DNA from: Bog-756 sp963812525
GTDB taxonomy: Bacteria; Actinomycetota; Acidimicrobiia; Acidimicrobiales; RAAP-2
Assembly (NCBI GenBank): GCA_963812525.1
Contig: CAWEVL010000011.1
Location: 1,116,001-1,180,000 of the forward strand
DNA length: 64,000 nucleotides
Direction: 5' to 3'
The notes beneath the pieces were generated by a model. The model was given only the letters and a program-made list of their open reading frames with translations, ran no database searches and was not told the DNA's origin. Below, one piece after another: positions 1 to 8,554 of the stretch. Within the stretch, counting starts at the first letter, position 1; each line of letters starts with the position of its first letter. Position numbers and translations under genes: made by a program.

Positions 1-492
1 CAGCAGAACTTCCACCCGATCGTCGTCCTCGGTGCACCGGCCTACAGCGACGTACTGGTGGCCAATTCCGGAGGGGCCGCGACCGTCGACGGCGCGTATC
101 TCGAACAGCCAGCCTCGCTCTACCTGGGCGGGGACGCCAAGGCCATCCCGTCCGTCTCCACGTTCAACTTCTGGGTGCAGAAGGTATCGCCCGGTTTCAA
201 AACCGACTACTTCACGCTGGCCGGCTGGCTGTGTGCCGAACTTTTCGCTGACGCCCTCCACAATGCCGGCATGCACCCGAGCCGCGGGAGCGTGCTGCAG
301 GCCCTCCGGCACATCACCAACTTTTCCAACGGCAATCTCATTCCGGCAAGCAATCCGGCCGGAAAGGTGCCGACCACCTGCTACCTCATCGGTCGGGTCG
401 TCAGCGGCACCTTCCAGCGCCTCGACGATCCGGCGGTGAGTGCATCCACCCACGGCTACCGCTGTGACCAGCCGTACTACGTGCCCCGATGA
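1..492 (+). CDS. C-terminal part of a type 1 periplasmic substrate-binding protein (5' end outside window)
   Basis: The reading frame is open from the first base and ends in TGA at 490-492, so the N-terminus lies upstream of the window. The visible 163 residues look like the last lobe of a Leu/Ile/Val-type (Peripla_BP_6) binding protein. A segment near GWLCAELFADALHNAG is followed by a helix and a late Cys-containing tail (CYLIG, YRCDQPYY), as in extracellular solute-binding subunits of ABC importers. The same architecture and similar tail features recur in the complete protein at 39511-40980, so the two are probably paralogues. Ligand unknown. No transporter permease or ATPase is visible next to it. 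Confidence 0.75.
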   Translation, partial: QQNFHPIVVLGAPAYSDVLVANSGGAATVDGAYLEQPASLYLGGDAKAIPSVSTFNFWVQKVSPGFKTDYFTLAGWLCAELFADALHNAGMHPSRGSVLQALRHITNFSNGNLIPASNPAGKVPTTCYLIGRVVSGTFQRLDDPAVSASTHGYRCDQPYYVPR

Positions 493-877
493 GTCTGGGA
501 CCGGCGACTGCGTAGTCCGGGGCCAGGGAGGCGCAGGACACCCGCCTCAATCCATCGCCCCCCGGCACGCCTCACGACGCTCAGCCTCGTCCCGGAGCCA
601 GCCCGAGGGACAGGGAAGGCGCCGCCAGGCACGCGGGGTCCGGGGCCGTCTCGGCGCGACGACCGGGCCGCCACACCAGGTAGGGGTGCCCGACCGGAGG
701 CTCGCCCGGGCTCGTCTCCGTCTCGGTCCCACGAAGCCCACCTGGAGCTCCACGGCATCACCTGGGATGAACGCACCGGGGGTCGCCGCTCGGTTGCCCC
801 CGACCGTCTGACAGGCCAGCGTGTCGGCGGTCGCCGTGGTCTATTGTGCTCGGCAAGGTCCAGACAAGGAGCGTTCG
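493..877. other. intergenic stretch, no supported gene
   Basis: GC-rich stretch between the binding-protein tail and the VOC gene. Open frames exist on both strands, but they are Arg/Pro/Gly-rich with no recognisable motif and no ribosome binding site. I see no convincing terminator hairpin. Confidence 0.5.
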
Positions 878-1303
878 GTGACAGAACCCTTGCTCAGCGG
901 CATCAACCACGTGGCTCTCGCCAGTCGTGACCTTGACAAGACGGTCCAGTTCTACTCAGAGGTCTTCGACCTCCAGCCGAGCGACATCAGCGTCCCCGGA
1001 GAGGAGCGCAATGTACTGCTCTTCTTCCCGGACTCGTCATTCCTCCACTTGATCGACGGATCAGCCGACGCGACCAGGGAGCGGCTCACACGTCCGGCCG
1101 GCGGGAACCTCCTCTACGAAGGTGACGCCATCGACCACATTTCCCTGTTCGCGGCCGATCGCGACGCCCTCGAGGCCATTCGCCTCCGCTTGCAGGATCG
1201 AGGTGCCTCGGACGGGAAGGTCATCGATACCGGTGGGGTCTCGGCCACCGTCCAGTTCGAGGACCCCGACGGTCGCCGGCTCGAGGTGACCGCCTACCTC
1301 TAG
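878..1303 (+). CDS. VOC (glyoxalase/bleomycin-resistance fold) family protein
   Basis: A 141-residue single-domain VOC protein. It opens with the typical beta strand INHVALASRDLDKTVQFY and closes with VQFEDPDGRRLEVTAYL, the usual metal-site region with its E/D-P-D-G turn. His and Glu at the expected strand ends could bind a divalent metal. The chosen GTG at 878 is preceded by AAGGAG at 866-871 with 6-nt spacing. The frame also extends upstream to a GTG at 821, but that extension has no VOC character and no ribosome binding site. The substrate cannot be told from sequence; members include dioxygenases, isomerases and resistance proteins. It stands alone, with a DNA-binding gene 110 bp downstream. 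Confidence 0.85.
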   Translation: MTEPLLSGINHVALASRDLDKTVQFYSEVFDLQPSDISVPGEERNVLLFFPDSSFLHLIDGSADATRERLTRPAGGNLLYEGDAIDHISLFAADRDALEAIRLRLQDRGASDGKVIDTGGVSATVQFEDPDGRRLEVTAYL

Positions 1304-1400
1304 GCTCGGTATTGGTCAAACGATTTGCCGGCAAGAACCGGCAGGTCACTGCGGTCCAGGTCAGGCGGCATCATGGACCTCGGACCGGATAGGGGTGGAT

Positions 1401-1406
1401 TACACT
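1401..1406 (+). promoter_or_regulatory. putative -10 element (TACACT) of a leaderless transcript
   Basis: TACACT lies 7 nt before the ATG at 1414, which would put the transcription start at or next to the start codon. This matches the TANNNT-N6/7-start arrangement of leaderless actinobacterial mRNAs and of three other genes in this window. No clear -35 is seen, and an AGGGGTGG at 1391-1398 is too far away to act as a normal ribosome binding site. Confidence 0.4.
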
Positions 1407-1413
1407 CACCCGG

Positions 1414-1833
1414 ATGACAGCGGCACGAGAGCGGATGATTCGAGATGCCGGGCGTTACGTCGAGGCGGGCGAACGATTGGTGGCCGGGGTCACGTCGTTG
1501 AACTCCATGAACCGAGAAGCGCTCGATGACTTGTCCAACGACATGAGCCTGACGGAATCGTGCAGGATTCGCGACTCCGCGACCCTGAGCAGAACCGTGG
1601 CCGAATTGCTCGACGACTTCGAGCGATGTCGACGTGCGACTCGTTCGTCCACCGCGGCAGTGCTACGGGAAGAAGGAATGACGATCACCGAGGTCGGAAA
1701 GGCCTTCGGAGTTTCCCACCAACTGGCAAGTCGCTTTGCCAAGGGACGACTGGGCGACGACGGTGAGGTCACCGTCAGGGACGGGCAAAGCTACTCGGGG
1801 CAGCCTGAGCGCAAGCCTGCGGAATCGGTATAG
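1414..1833 (+). CDS. small helix-turn-helix DNA-binding protein
   Basis: A 139-residue, mostly helical protein. The C-terminal half carries a helix-turn-helix of the MerR/sigma-like small type around residues 88-113 (EEGMTITEVGKAFGVSHQ, then LASRFAKGR). There Gly-Val-Ser marks the turn and the following helix would read DNA. The N-terminal 85 residues (ERMIRDAGRYVEAGERLV and following) are amphipathic and could dimerise. The tail is Arg/Pro-rich and probably disordered. No ligand-binding domain is present. It sits alone between two VOC genes, and its target is unknown. The start has a promoter-like TACACT immediately upstream rather than a ribosome binding site. Confidence 0.7.
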   Translation: MTAARERMIRDAGRYVEAGERLVAGVTSLNSMNREALDDLSNDMSLTESCRIRDSATLSRTVAELLDDFERCRRATRSSTAAVLREEGMTITEVGKAFGVSHQLASRFAKGRLGDDGEVTVRDGQSYSGQPERKPAESV

Positions 1834-2000
1834 GGAGCAGGCGAACACCCAATCGCCGAGCGATTCCGTTCGCGCTCGTCGCTCCCGAGAAGACCGGGCA
1901 CATCCCGGACACCGATGCGAACTCCCAGGTCGCACCATGACGGATGAGGGTGACGCACCGGGAAGCGTCCGGAACGGCTCGGCCGCGGCGATCGGCCCGT

Positions 2001-2387
2001 TCAGGTCCAACCGGTGAGTTTCACGGAGCTGGTCACACAGAACTCGTTGCCCTCCGGATCCTGCATCACCGTCCACGTGTCCCGGTTCTTGAGAGAATCG
2101 GGATCCTCGCGGGCTTCAACCACTTTGGCTCCCGCTGCCACCAGGCGGGCAACCTCAGATTCCATCGGCCCCTTGGCCAACAGGTCGAGGTGCAATCTGT
2201 TCTTCACGATCTTTGGCTCATCGACCTTCATGAAGTAGAGCGACGGGCCGGCCTCATCTCGATTGAACACCCGGAATTCGCTGGGGTTGCGCTCGACGAT
2301 CTGATGGGACAGGGCGGCGGCCCAGAAGGCCGCCTGCTCACGCGGATCTCGGCAATCCACGATCACGGCAAGGAGCGATACCGTCAC
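2001..2387 (-). CDS. VOC family protein (glyoxalase_6-like)
   Basis: A 128-residue VOC protein. It begins LLAVIVDCRDPREQAAFW and ends WTVMQDPEGNEFCVT, the characteristic paired strands of the Glyoxalase_6 subgroup. The FWAAAL segment and the HLDLLA strand (possible metal-binding His) are typical. The GTG start at 2387 is preceded by AGGAG about nine bases upstream on the minus strand. It is not closely related to the VOC protein at 878-1303. The gene ends convergent to the small DNA-binding gene, leaving a 167-bp gap. Function within the superfamily cannot be assigned. Confidence 0.85.
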   Translation of the reverse strand: MTVSLLAVIVDCRDPREQAAFWAAALSHQIVERNPSEFRVFNRDEAGPSLYFMKVDEPKIVKNRLHLDLLAKGPMESEVARLVAAGAKVVEAREDPDSLKNRDTWTVMQDPEGNEFCVTSSVKLTGWT

Positions 2388-2683
2388 GAGCGCTATCTCC
2401 TCTTACGCGGTTCTCGGTTGACCACATGTTACAGAGTCGGGCGGCCCTCACCGCTCGTCCGAGAAGTAGTGAGGGTCAGACGAGGCGACACCTCCCGGGA
2501 CGTGGTCTCCCCCATGACAACGGGACAGCGGGCAGTTGACCTTCCGGTCGTCGTGGTCGGACCCAAGATCCCTGTCGGCGACTCAGGACATTGGCGCGTT
2601 CCAGCCTCCATGCGGCTGGGCGACCACTTCCCCGCCGCCAGCCCCATCGATGGGCCATACTGGTGGCGAGGAGGTACGCGGCG

Positions 2684-3817
2684 ATGGCCATCATCGACTC
2701 GGACCAGCATCTTTACGAGACGCGCACACTCTGGTCGGAGTACATCGACCCCGAGTACAGAGACGAAGCCCTGACCATCGTCGATGACGAGTACGGCTAT
2801 CCCTGGCTGACCTGGCGGGATCGTCGCCTCGACGTGGCCGATGTACAGGTTCCTCGAGCCACCGAGGAGTTGGGCCGCCACCGACAGCGACAGCGGGCAC
2901 ATTTGCCCGCCGAATACGTCTACGACGAGGTCCTGCCGGCATCGTACTGGGACCCTGCGGCACGGGTGAGCCAGCTCGATGCCATGGCTCTGGACCAGGC
3001 GGTGGTGTTCCCGAACTTCGGGCTGCTGTGGGAGCGCCGATTGTCGGAATCGCTGCCCGCGCTGACGGCGAATATGGCCGCGTGGAATCGGTGGTGCGAG
3101 GTGGTCGCATCCGAAGGCCGAGGCCGACTCCACCCGGTCGCACACCTCACCCTGCGGGACCCGGGGTGGCTCGAAGCCCAACTCGACGCGCTGTCGTCGG
3201 CCGGTGTGCACCTCGGAATGATCGCCCCGGCCGCCGTCGACGGACGGCCCCTCTCGCATCCCGACCACGACCGGCTGTGGGCGTCCTTCGTCGACCATGG
3301 AATCACCCCGGTCTTTCATGTTGCCGATCAACCCCGTGTCCTCGACGACGCCTTTTACTCAGACCCTGATGACAGCTTCGTACCGGTGTTGGAGTCGGTC
3401 TTCCTGTGGGTGCCACCGGCCATCGCCATCACCGACCTCATCGTCAATGGCACCTTTGCCCGGCACCCTCGGTTGCATATCGGGGTGGTCGAGCTCTCTT
3501 CGATCTGGGTCCCCCAGTACCTGCTGATGCTCGACGGGGGGTGGGACTTCACTTCCGCGCTCAACGGCAAAGCCCCGACGACACTCGATCGGCGCCCGAG
3601 TGAGTTCTTCCGCAACCAAGTCCGGGTGTCGTCATTCTCCTACGAGCAACCCACACGACTAGGTGCCAAGGCTGGCGATCTGTTCATGTTCTGCAGCGAC
3701 TTCCCCCATTCCGAAGGCACCGCGTCACCAGTTGAGGACTATGAGCGCGCCGGTTGCGATCCACGAGACGCCCCCGGGTTGTTCCACCAGAACGTCACCA
3801 CCCTGCTCACCGCGTGA
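2684..3817 (+). CDS. amidohydrolase_2 family metal-dependent hydrolase/decarboxylase
   Basis: A 377-residue TIM-barrel amidohydrolase of the ACMSD/gamma-resorcylate-decarboxylase type. The N-terminal strand IIDSDQHLYE carries the metal-site D-x-H pattern. A C-terminal MFCSDFPHSEG segment holds the conserved metal-binding Asp and is diagnostic for the family. His residues in VFHVADQP and in HPRLHIGV are in place for the middle strands. The start at ATG 2684 has GAGGAGG at 2668-2674; an upstream in-frame ATG at 2591 would add an unrelated 31-residue Arg-rich extension. Actinobacterial relatives often sit in aromatic or lipid catabolic loci. No direct partner is adjacent here. Confidence 0.9.
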   Translation: MAIIDSDQHLYETRTLWSEYIDPEYRDEALTIVDDEYGYPWLTWRDRRLDVADVQVPRATEELGRHRQRQRAHLPAEYVYDEVLPASYWDPAARVSQLDAMALDQAVVFPNFGLLWERRLSESLPALTANMAAWNRWCEVVASEGRGRLHPVAHLTLRDPGWLEAQLDALSSAGVHLGMIAPAAVDGRPLSHPDHDRLWASFVDHGITPVFHVADQPRVLDDAFYSDPDDSFVPVLESVFLWVPPAIAITDLIVNGTFARHPRLHIGVVELSSIWVPQYLLMLDGGWDFTSALNGKAPTTLDRRPSEFFRNQVRVSSFSYEQPTRLGAKAGDLFMFCSDFPHSEGTASPVEDYERAGCDPRDAPGLFHQNVTTLLTA

Positions 3818-3822
3818 CGCCC

Positions 3823-3837
3823 GGCGTGCCACACGCC
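3823..3837 (+). terminator. short hairpin after the amidohydrolase gene
   Basis: GGCGTG at 3823-3828 pairs with CACGCC at 3832-3837 over a 3-nt loop, starting six bases after the stop codon. No U-tract follows, as is common in high-GC actinobacteria, so the terminator role is inferred from position. Confidence 0.4.
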
Positions 3838-3946
3838 CCCGCAAGGGCGCCATCGTCAACGGGCTGAGGGACGGGCACCAGGACTCACCGGTGGGGTGGG
3901 CGCCAGGTGCGCTCGAGCGTGGACCCGCCGGGGACAGACCACCCGA

Positions 3947-4160
3947 TCAGTCTCCTCGCCTCCCAGATCCGGTCCGACTCCCGGCGCTGAGCACCACTTC
4001 CCGCAACAACGCGTTGACCTCCGCCGGCGCCTCCATGTTGACCATGTGTCCGGCATCAGCAATGACCACCTTGGCAGGCGTGGCCAGCCGTTGAGCCTGC
4101 CCCGATTCCCGGCTGAGCGGCAGGGCACTGCCTCCGTGGAGAGGTCCTGACCCCTTGATC
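3947..4160 (-). pseudogene. decayed C-terminal fragment of an alpha/beta hydrolase
   Basis: On the minus strand this frame reads LPLSRESGQAQRLATPAK, then VVIADAGHMVNMEAPAEV, then NALLREVVL and a stop at 3947-3949. This is the last part of an alpha/beta hydrolase: the pre-histidine strand, the catalytic-His motif AGHMVNME and the closing P-x-x-V-N-x-x-L helix. Upstream the frame continues for only a few residues, with no nucleophile elbow (G-x-S-x-G), no acid residue and no credible start. I read it as a remnant of a lost gene. The intact hydrolase at 43942-44754 has the same C-terminal layout but is not obviously its source. Confidence 0.65.
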
Positions 4161-4247
4161 CGGTACTGGGATCGTGTGACATTTGTTGGGGTCGAGTCAT
4201 CTCACGGCGCGGTGCTCGGGCTAGGGAGGTCAGCGTGTACGAACCAA

Positions 4248-4766
4248 ATGTCTGACAACGCCCACCGTGCGCTCCGCTTCGCTGCGCTCGGCTTCGCCGG
4301 CAATGTCGGATTCGGGACCCTCGTCGCCATTCGCGACAACCTCCCGGGGCGACCATTGGGAATCCAAGTCCCGCTGTCCGTGCCGGCCGGCATCCTCGTC
4401 GGATGGGGGGCCGGTGTCGCCGCCCCGTGGCCGATGCCCGTTGCCGCGGTCATGGCCGCCGCCCACGTCGAGAAGGAGGACGCAGGTCTCGGGTCGGGGC
4501 TGGTCTGCGCCGGCATCGGCATGGCGGGGATCGTCGGACTGCTCATCGAGCCCAATACCTACCGCCGGAGTCAGTGGAGCGTGGCCACTCGCGCATCGAT
4601 CACCCTGGGCTTTCTCACGTCAGCAGCACTGGCGGCGGCCGGACTTCGCCTCGCCAGAGACACTTCACGGTCACGTCCGCGTGAGCAGAGTCCTGTCGGC
4701 CATCACGCGGTGACCGCGACGGGAACACGGGAACCATCCACGGATGGCACCCCTCCGACCGTCTGA
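4248..4766 (+). CDS. four-helix integral membrane protein of unknown function
   Basis: A 172-residue hydrophobic protein. Four membrane segments are visible: LRFAALGFAGNVGFGTLVAI, a long one around VPAGILVGWGAGVAA and PMPVAAVMAAA, GSGLVCAGIGMAGIVGLLI, and ITLGFLTSAALAAAGLRLA. A polar, Thr/Arg-rich tail of about 35 residues follows. I do not recognise the family. The start is uncertain. ATG 4248 gives a sensible N-terminus, but the nearest GGAGG (4225-4229) is 18 nt away; GTG at 4212 is an alternative. It precedes a TetR-like regulator on the same strand by about 170 bp, without evidence of co-transcription. Confidence 0.65.
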   Translation: MSDNAHRALRFAALGFAGNVGFGTLVAIRDNLPGRPLGIQVPLSVPAGILVGWGAGVAAPWPMPVAAVMAAAHVEKEDAGLGSGLVCAGIGMAGIVGLLIEPNTYRRSQWSVATRASITLGFLTSAALAAAGLRLARDTSRSRPREQSPVGHHAVTATGTREPSTDGTPPTV

Positions 4767-4939
4767 GTGAGTGAGCGCCGCGCCGCCCCAAGACGATTCT
4801 CGGGGAACACGGACCTGGCCCGCTCGGAGCCTTGGTCAGAGGGTCACGAAATGATACGTCGGCCTGTATTGTGGATTTGGCTTGCCGATGCATTGGCGGG
4901 GCTGAGGTGCAGCCCACCTGGCGAGGCGGGGGGATTCTC

Positions 4940-5752
4940 ATGGCGACGGAACGCCCGAGGCTGAGTCGGAACGAGTTCCGCGACCTCTTTATCGAGGCCG
5001 GGCGGGGCATCCTCCGAGAGGAAGGTATCGGCGCGGGCGGTGACATCCTCACCTTCAAACGGGCTCGGGAGCGGGTGGAGGCGGAGACTGGAATCCGAGT
5101 TACCAACGCCTCACTGATCGGCAGGATCTGGATAGACCAGTTCGACTACCAAACCGATGTACTGGCCACCGCTGCAGCAGACGACAGCGCCTCCGAAATC
5201 GCCGACACCCTGAAGGACCTGGCCCCGGTGCTCATGACCATGAATCCCTCATCCGAGGAGTCCAGGCGATCGACGATGCGTGAAGTCTGCCGAATCTCAA
5301 CCGCCTCGAACACAAGAGCCCTTCGACAATCGACGGACTGGTTGATCTGGATCGGCATCTGGGCGATCACCGCGGTGGGTGGTTCACCCGATCGCCGCAG
5401 TCGGATCGACGCCGCCTTGGAACAGTCCTACCAAGTGGTCACCGAGCGCATGGAGGGGATCTACCAGGCCGGGATGGACTTCATCGGATACCGGGTACGC
5501 CCGGGGCTCACGGTCCGTCAGTTCACCATCGCCGTCGCGGCACTGGCCGAGGGCTGCGTCCTGCGGGACCGGGTCGACGCGAAGCACATGAATGGGATCA
5601 TGCGGCCCACCGGACCCGACGGCGCGGAGCAGGAATGGTCGTTGTTCGGGCTAGCGCTCGATGCCCTGTCGAGTGCATTCTTCGAGCTGGACCCCGAGTG
5701 GTCGACGCCCGGCGTCGACACCTCGACCGTTTCGAACGTGGTCGGTGCCTGA
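4940..5752 (+). CDS. TetR-like transcriptional regulator, paralogue of the 7390-8187 protein
   Basis: A 270-residue protein with a TetR-like N-terminal region (FRDLFIEAGRGILREEGI, then LTFKRARERVEAETG and VTNASLIGRIWIDQFDYQ). This matches the helix-turn-helix order of TetR proteins, but the segment between helix 1 and helix 2 is longer and the recognition region contains a conserved TNAS-x-I-x-RIW motif. The C-terminal half is a helical ligand-binding-type domain. Start ATG 4940 follows a purine-rich AGGCGGGGGGA at 4925-4935. The protein at 7390-8187 shares the same motifs throughout (RIW, FQ-x-x-VL, CRxE/S, MRPTGP, LELDPE/FELDPE), so the two arose by duplication and now flank a secreted pentapeptide protein. 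Targets unknown. Confidence 0.75.
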   Translation: MATERPRLSRNEFRDLFIEAGRGILREEGIGAGGDILTFKRARERVEAETGIRVTNASLIGRIWIDQFDYQTDVLATAAADDSASEIADTLKDLAPVLMTMNPSSEESRRSTMREVCRISTASNTRALRQSTDWLIWIGIWAITAVGGSPDRRSRIDAALEQSYQVVTERMEGIYQAGMDFIGYRVRPGLTVRQFTIAVAALAEGCVLRDRVDAKHMNGIMRPTGPDGAEQEWSLFGLALDALSSAFFELDPEWSTPGVDTSTVSNVVGA

Positions 5753-5883
5753 CCGGCGGCCAGTCTCGTAGCCGGTTCCGGCTGACGATCGTCGGTGGCT
5801 CGGGGAAGACCGAGCAGCCCCGCCGTCACCCGGGCCGATCCAAGCGCCCCGACTCGGAGCTGTACGTCGGTGACAGGCCAGCG

Positions 5884-6960
5884 TCAGATGCCGTATCCGA
5901 CACACGTGCCCCCGTCGCCATCGCTGTTGGATGCGTCGGGGCACTCGGTGTTCGACCACGTCACGCCTGTCAATGTGGCACCAGCAAAGTTGTCGCCGTA
6001 GAGGTCGGCGTTGGTGACGTTGGCGCCAGTCAGGTCAGCGTTCGCGAAGTCGGCGTTGTCCCCCGCCGCGCCGGTGAGGTTGGCGCCCGTGAGGTTGTCG
6101 CCCGCGAAGTCGGTGAAGTAGATGCTGACCCCAGCCAGGTCGGCGCCAGACAGGTTGAGGCCAGACAGGTTCTGACCCAGAAGGTCGGCACCCGGCCCGA
6201 CGAGAAATCCGCCGACCAGGCTCCATCCGGTCGGAAGGGTACTCGGCGTGCCGACGATTCCGCTCGAGGACTCGTTGGTCAGGTCGGTGCCGGTCAGCGT
6301 GGCGTGGGTCAGCGTGGTTCCTACCAACGTGGCATTGGTCAGGGCCGCATTGGTGAGGTCGGCGTTGGTCAGGTTGGCATTGGCAAAGGTGGCGTTCTGC
6401 GCGCCCGCTCCCGTCAGGTTCGCGCCGCTGAGGTTGGCCCCGGTGAAGTTCGTGTAGTACAGGCTGTCACCGGACAGATTGGCGCCGCTCAGATTGGCGT
6501 TGGTCAAGTTGGCCGCGAACAGGTTGGGATTGTTACAGTTCTGCAGGTTTGCATAGGGCCCGACGTAGGCACAGTTCTGAGCCGTGGTCGGGACGGCCGA
6601 CAGGCGTGCTGCCGGCCCGGGGCCCTTCACGTTGACGGCCTGGACCTTCACGGCGTAGCTCTTGCCGTTCTTCAATCCGCTGGTGAGGCAGGATGTGGGG
6701 CCGGTCGACGTGCAGGGACCTCCTCCCTTGGTCACCTTGACCGAGTAGCTGATGACGGGCGAACCACCGTCGGAGAGCGGCGCCGCCCATGAAACGGCAA
6801 TGGCGGTGTTGACCGGTGTCAGGACGAGACCGGTCGGCGCTCCGGGCTTCTTCAATCTCGGTGGTCTCGCCGACGCCCCCGCGGCACCGGGAATCGTCAC
6901 CAGTGCAAACGCGATAAGGAACAGCCCAAGTACAGCACCTACCAGAGTCCGCCGCATCAT
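5884..6960 (-). CDS. secreted Fn3 plus pentapeptide-repeat protein
   Basis: About 358 residues. An N-terminal signal peptide (MMRRTLVGAVLGLFLIAFAL, then cleavage near GAAGASA) is followed by one fibronectin type III domain (APTGLVLTPVN to NVKGPGPAARLSAVP). A pair of Cys around NCAYVGPYANLQNC comes next. Two blocks of pentapeptide repeats of the A(N/D)Lxx kind follow, split by a non-repeat segment with TLPTGWSLVGGFLVGPGADL. Pentapeptide blocks fold as a right-handed quadrilateral beta-helix; the export signal suggests a cell-surface or extracellular role rather than gyrase protection. The start is one of two adjacent ATG codons at 6955-6960 behind AGGCGGAAG. It lies convergent to one TetR-like paralogue and divergent from the other. 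A pentapeptide remnant also occurs at 41005-41318. Confidence 0.85.
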   Translation of the reverse strand: MMRRTLVGAVLGLFLIAFALVTIPGAAGASARPPRLKKPGAPTGLVLTPVNTAIAVSWAAPLSDGGSPVISYSVKVTKGGGPCTSTGPTSCLTSGLKNGKSYAVKVQAVNVKGPGPAARLSAVPTTAQNCAYVGPYANLQNCNNPNLFAANLTNANLSGANLSGDSLYYTNFTGANLSGANLTGAGAQNATFANANLTNADLTNAALTNATLVGTTLTHATLTGTDLTNESSSGIVGTPSTLPTGWSLVGGFLVGPGADLLGQNLSGLNLSGADLAGVSIYFTDFAGDNLTGANLTGAAGDNADFANADLTGANVTNADLYGDNFAGATLTGVTWSNTECPDASNSDGDGGTCVGYGI

Positions 6961-7389
6961 CTTCCGCCTTTTTTCCGCCGTTGCCCCTCCATCTCCTTGT
7001 AACACCTTTCTCCATCAATTGCTAGAGGATTCTCATCCCCCACGTCTGTGCGACGGTGCGAAATCCGTACGGAGCGGTGTAGCAGACGTCGGCTGTGATG
7101 CCGCCCGCGCCCACGGTGGGGCTTCACATCGCGTCGGCGGCGATCCCGGAGACACCGCGTTGCGCCGACCATCTTGCCGTGGCGTCGCTGGCACGACCGG
7201 GTCAGCGACCCTTCCCCACCTTGCCACCTGCCGGGTGGGTCGGGACGCTCAAGTCGTCAGAGCTCGAGCGGCCACCAGCCGTTCTTGATTTGCCGCGCCG
7301 GCGAAGACCGTTGCCCGGCGAGGGCGATCTTCGCTGATCCGAGGTAGTCTTATCGGTAGGTAGGCGAGATACCAGGGTGCTCACACCCG
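6961..7389. other. divergent intergenic region between pentapeptide gene and regulator
   Basis: About 430 bp separating two divergently transcribed genes, presumably holding both promoters. No open frame here is convincing. A stretch near 7340-7360 (TAGTCTTATCGGTAGGTAGG) is AT-richer than its surroundings and could contribute to the promoter of the downstream regulator, but no clear -10/-35 pair can be named. Confidence 0.4.
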
Positions 7390-8187
7390 ATGGAAGGGCT
7401 CGGAGCCAGACCCGTGACCACATTGCAGGCGACCAGGTGGAAACGAGAGGAGCTGCGGACCACGCTCCTCGAAGAGGGACGCGAGATCCTCTTCGAAGAG
7501 GGTCTCCAGGCTGGTTCGAGCAACCTCACCTTCAAGAGGGTCTTCCAGCGGGTGGAGGCGAAGACGGGCACGCGGATCACGAACGCGTCGGTGATCAAGC
7601 GCATCTGGGACAACCAAGCCGAGTTCCAGACCGAGGTCCTGGTCACCATTGCGCGGGACGAGGCGCGTCGAGCTCAGGGAAGCGGACAGCGAGCCGTGGC
7701 CATGCTGGGCACTCTCGACCTCACCACCCCAGAATCCCGCATTCGAGCGCTCCATGAGGTGTGCCGGGTGGAAGGCAACGCCAGCAGCACCGCCATCGAC
7801 GAATCGACCAGCTGGCCGCTGTGGATCAGTGTCATTGCCATCGCCATTGCCACCGCAAAACCGGATCGACAGGCGCGCATCAAAGCAGCCCTGACGGACG
7901 GCTACCAGTCGGTCACCACGTTCTGGAGTGAGAATTTCAACGTTCTCATAGCCGTGCTCGGATTTCGGATGCGTCAGCCCTGGTCGATGGACCAATTCAC
8001 GATGGCGGCGATTGCCTTCGCCGAGGGGTGCGGACTGCGTGAACGAACGAGTGATCACGTCGAGATGGTGACCCGTCCGACCGGTCCGCTTGGGGAAGAT
8101 CAGCAGTGGTCGCTCTTTGCCGTCGGGCTCGAAGCGCTCGTCGACCAGTTCCTTGAACTCGATCCTGAGTTCACCCCGCCCTCATAG
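7390..8187 (+). CDS. TetR-like transcriptional regulator, paralogue of the 4940-5752 protein
   Basis: A 265-residue regulator with the TetR-like order of helices (LRTTLLEEGREILFEEGL, NLTFKRVFQRVEAKTGTR, ITNASVIKRIWDNQAEFQ). A helical C-terminal domain ends LFAVGLEALVDQFLELDPEF. Start is either ATG 7390 or GTG 7414; the second has GGAG nine bases upstream. It lacks the Tyr-x-His/Phe helix-3 signature of classical TetR proteins and instead has R-I-W, so it may belong to a distinct actinobacterial branch. A strong hairpin terminator lies about 180 bp downstream. The ligand is probably hydrophobic or CoA-linked by analogy only. Confidence 0.75.
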   Translation: MEGLGARPVTTLQATRWKREELRTTLLEEGREILFEEGLQAGSSNLTFKRVFQRVEAKTGTRITNASVIKRIWDNQAEFQTEVLVTIARDEARRAQGSGQRAVAMLGTLDLTTPESRIRALHEVCRVEGNASSTAIDESTSWPLWISVIAIAIATAKPDRQARIKAALTDGYQSVTTFWSENFNVLIAVLGFRMRQPWSMDQFTMAAIAFAEGCGLRERTSDHVEMVTRPTGPLGEDQQWSLFAVGLEALVDQFLELDPEFTPPS

Positions 8188-8365
8188 GTCTCCGGGCGGG
8201 CACGCCCAGCACGGCTGGGGGTGCCGGGACACCCGGATCCGGGCACGTGGGGCCCGATTGCCTGGGCGGCGCCACGGAGGCTGCGTCGATGCCTCCAGGC
8301 TCGTTGCAATTCACAGTTGCATTCGAGTGGCCGATCAGGCAAGATGGCGCTGGCGGGAACCCCAG

Positions 8366-8421
8366 CAAACAGGCCCAGCACGTCTGTGGCGGACCAGACG
8401 GCGCTGGGCCCGTTTGCTTTT
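8366..8421 (+). terminator. strong stem-loop terminator with T-run
   Basis: Nested inverted repeat: CAAAC (8366-8370) with GTTTG (8412-8416), GGCCCAGC (8372-8379) with GCTGGGCC (8403-8410), and CGTCTG (8381-8386) with CAGACG (8395-8400), followed by CTTTT. This is one of the few classical intrinsic terminators here. It would end transcription from the regulator at 7390-8187 and shield the convergent amine oxidase gene. Nothing else is seen in 8188-8554. Confidence 0.7.
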
Positions 8422-8554
8422 CAGCTGATCAGCGGCGTCGGGAACCCTCGGCCGGTCGAGCGCCGAGACCGAAGTCGGTGGTCCGGAGCCGCTCGATGCC
8501 GGATCGGCGGGCAGCAGGGCTCGAACCCCACGGAGTGAGCCGACCGACCCTGGT

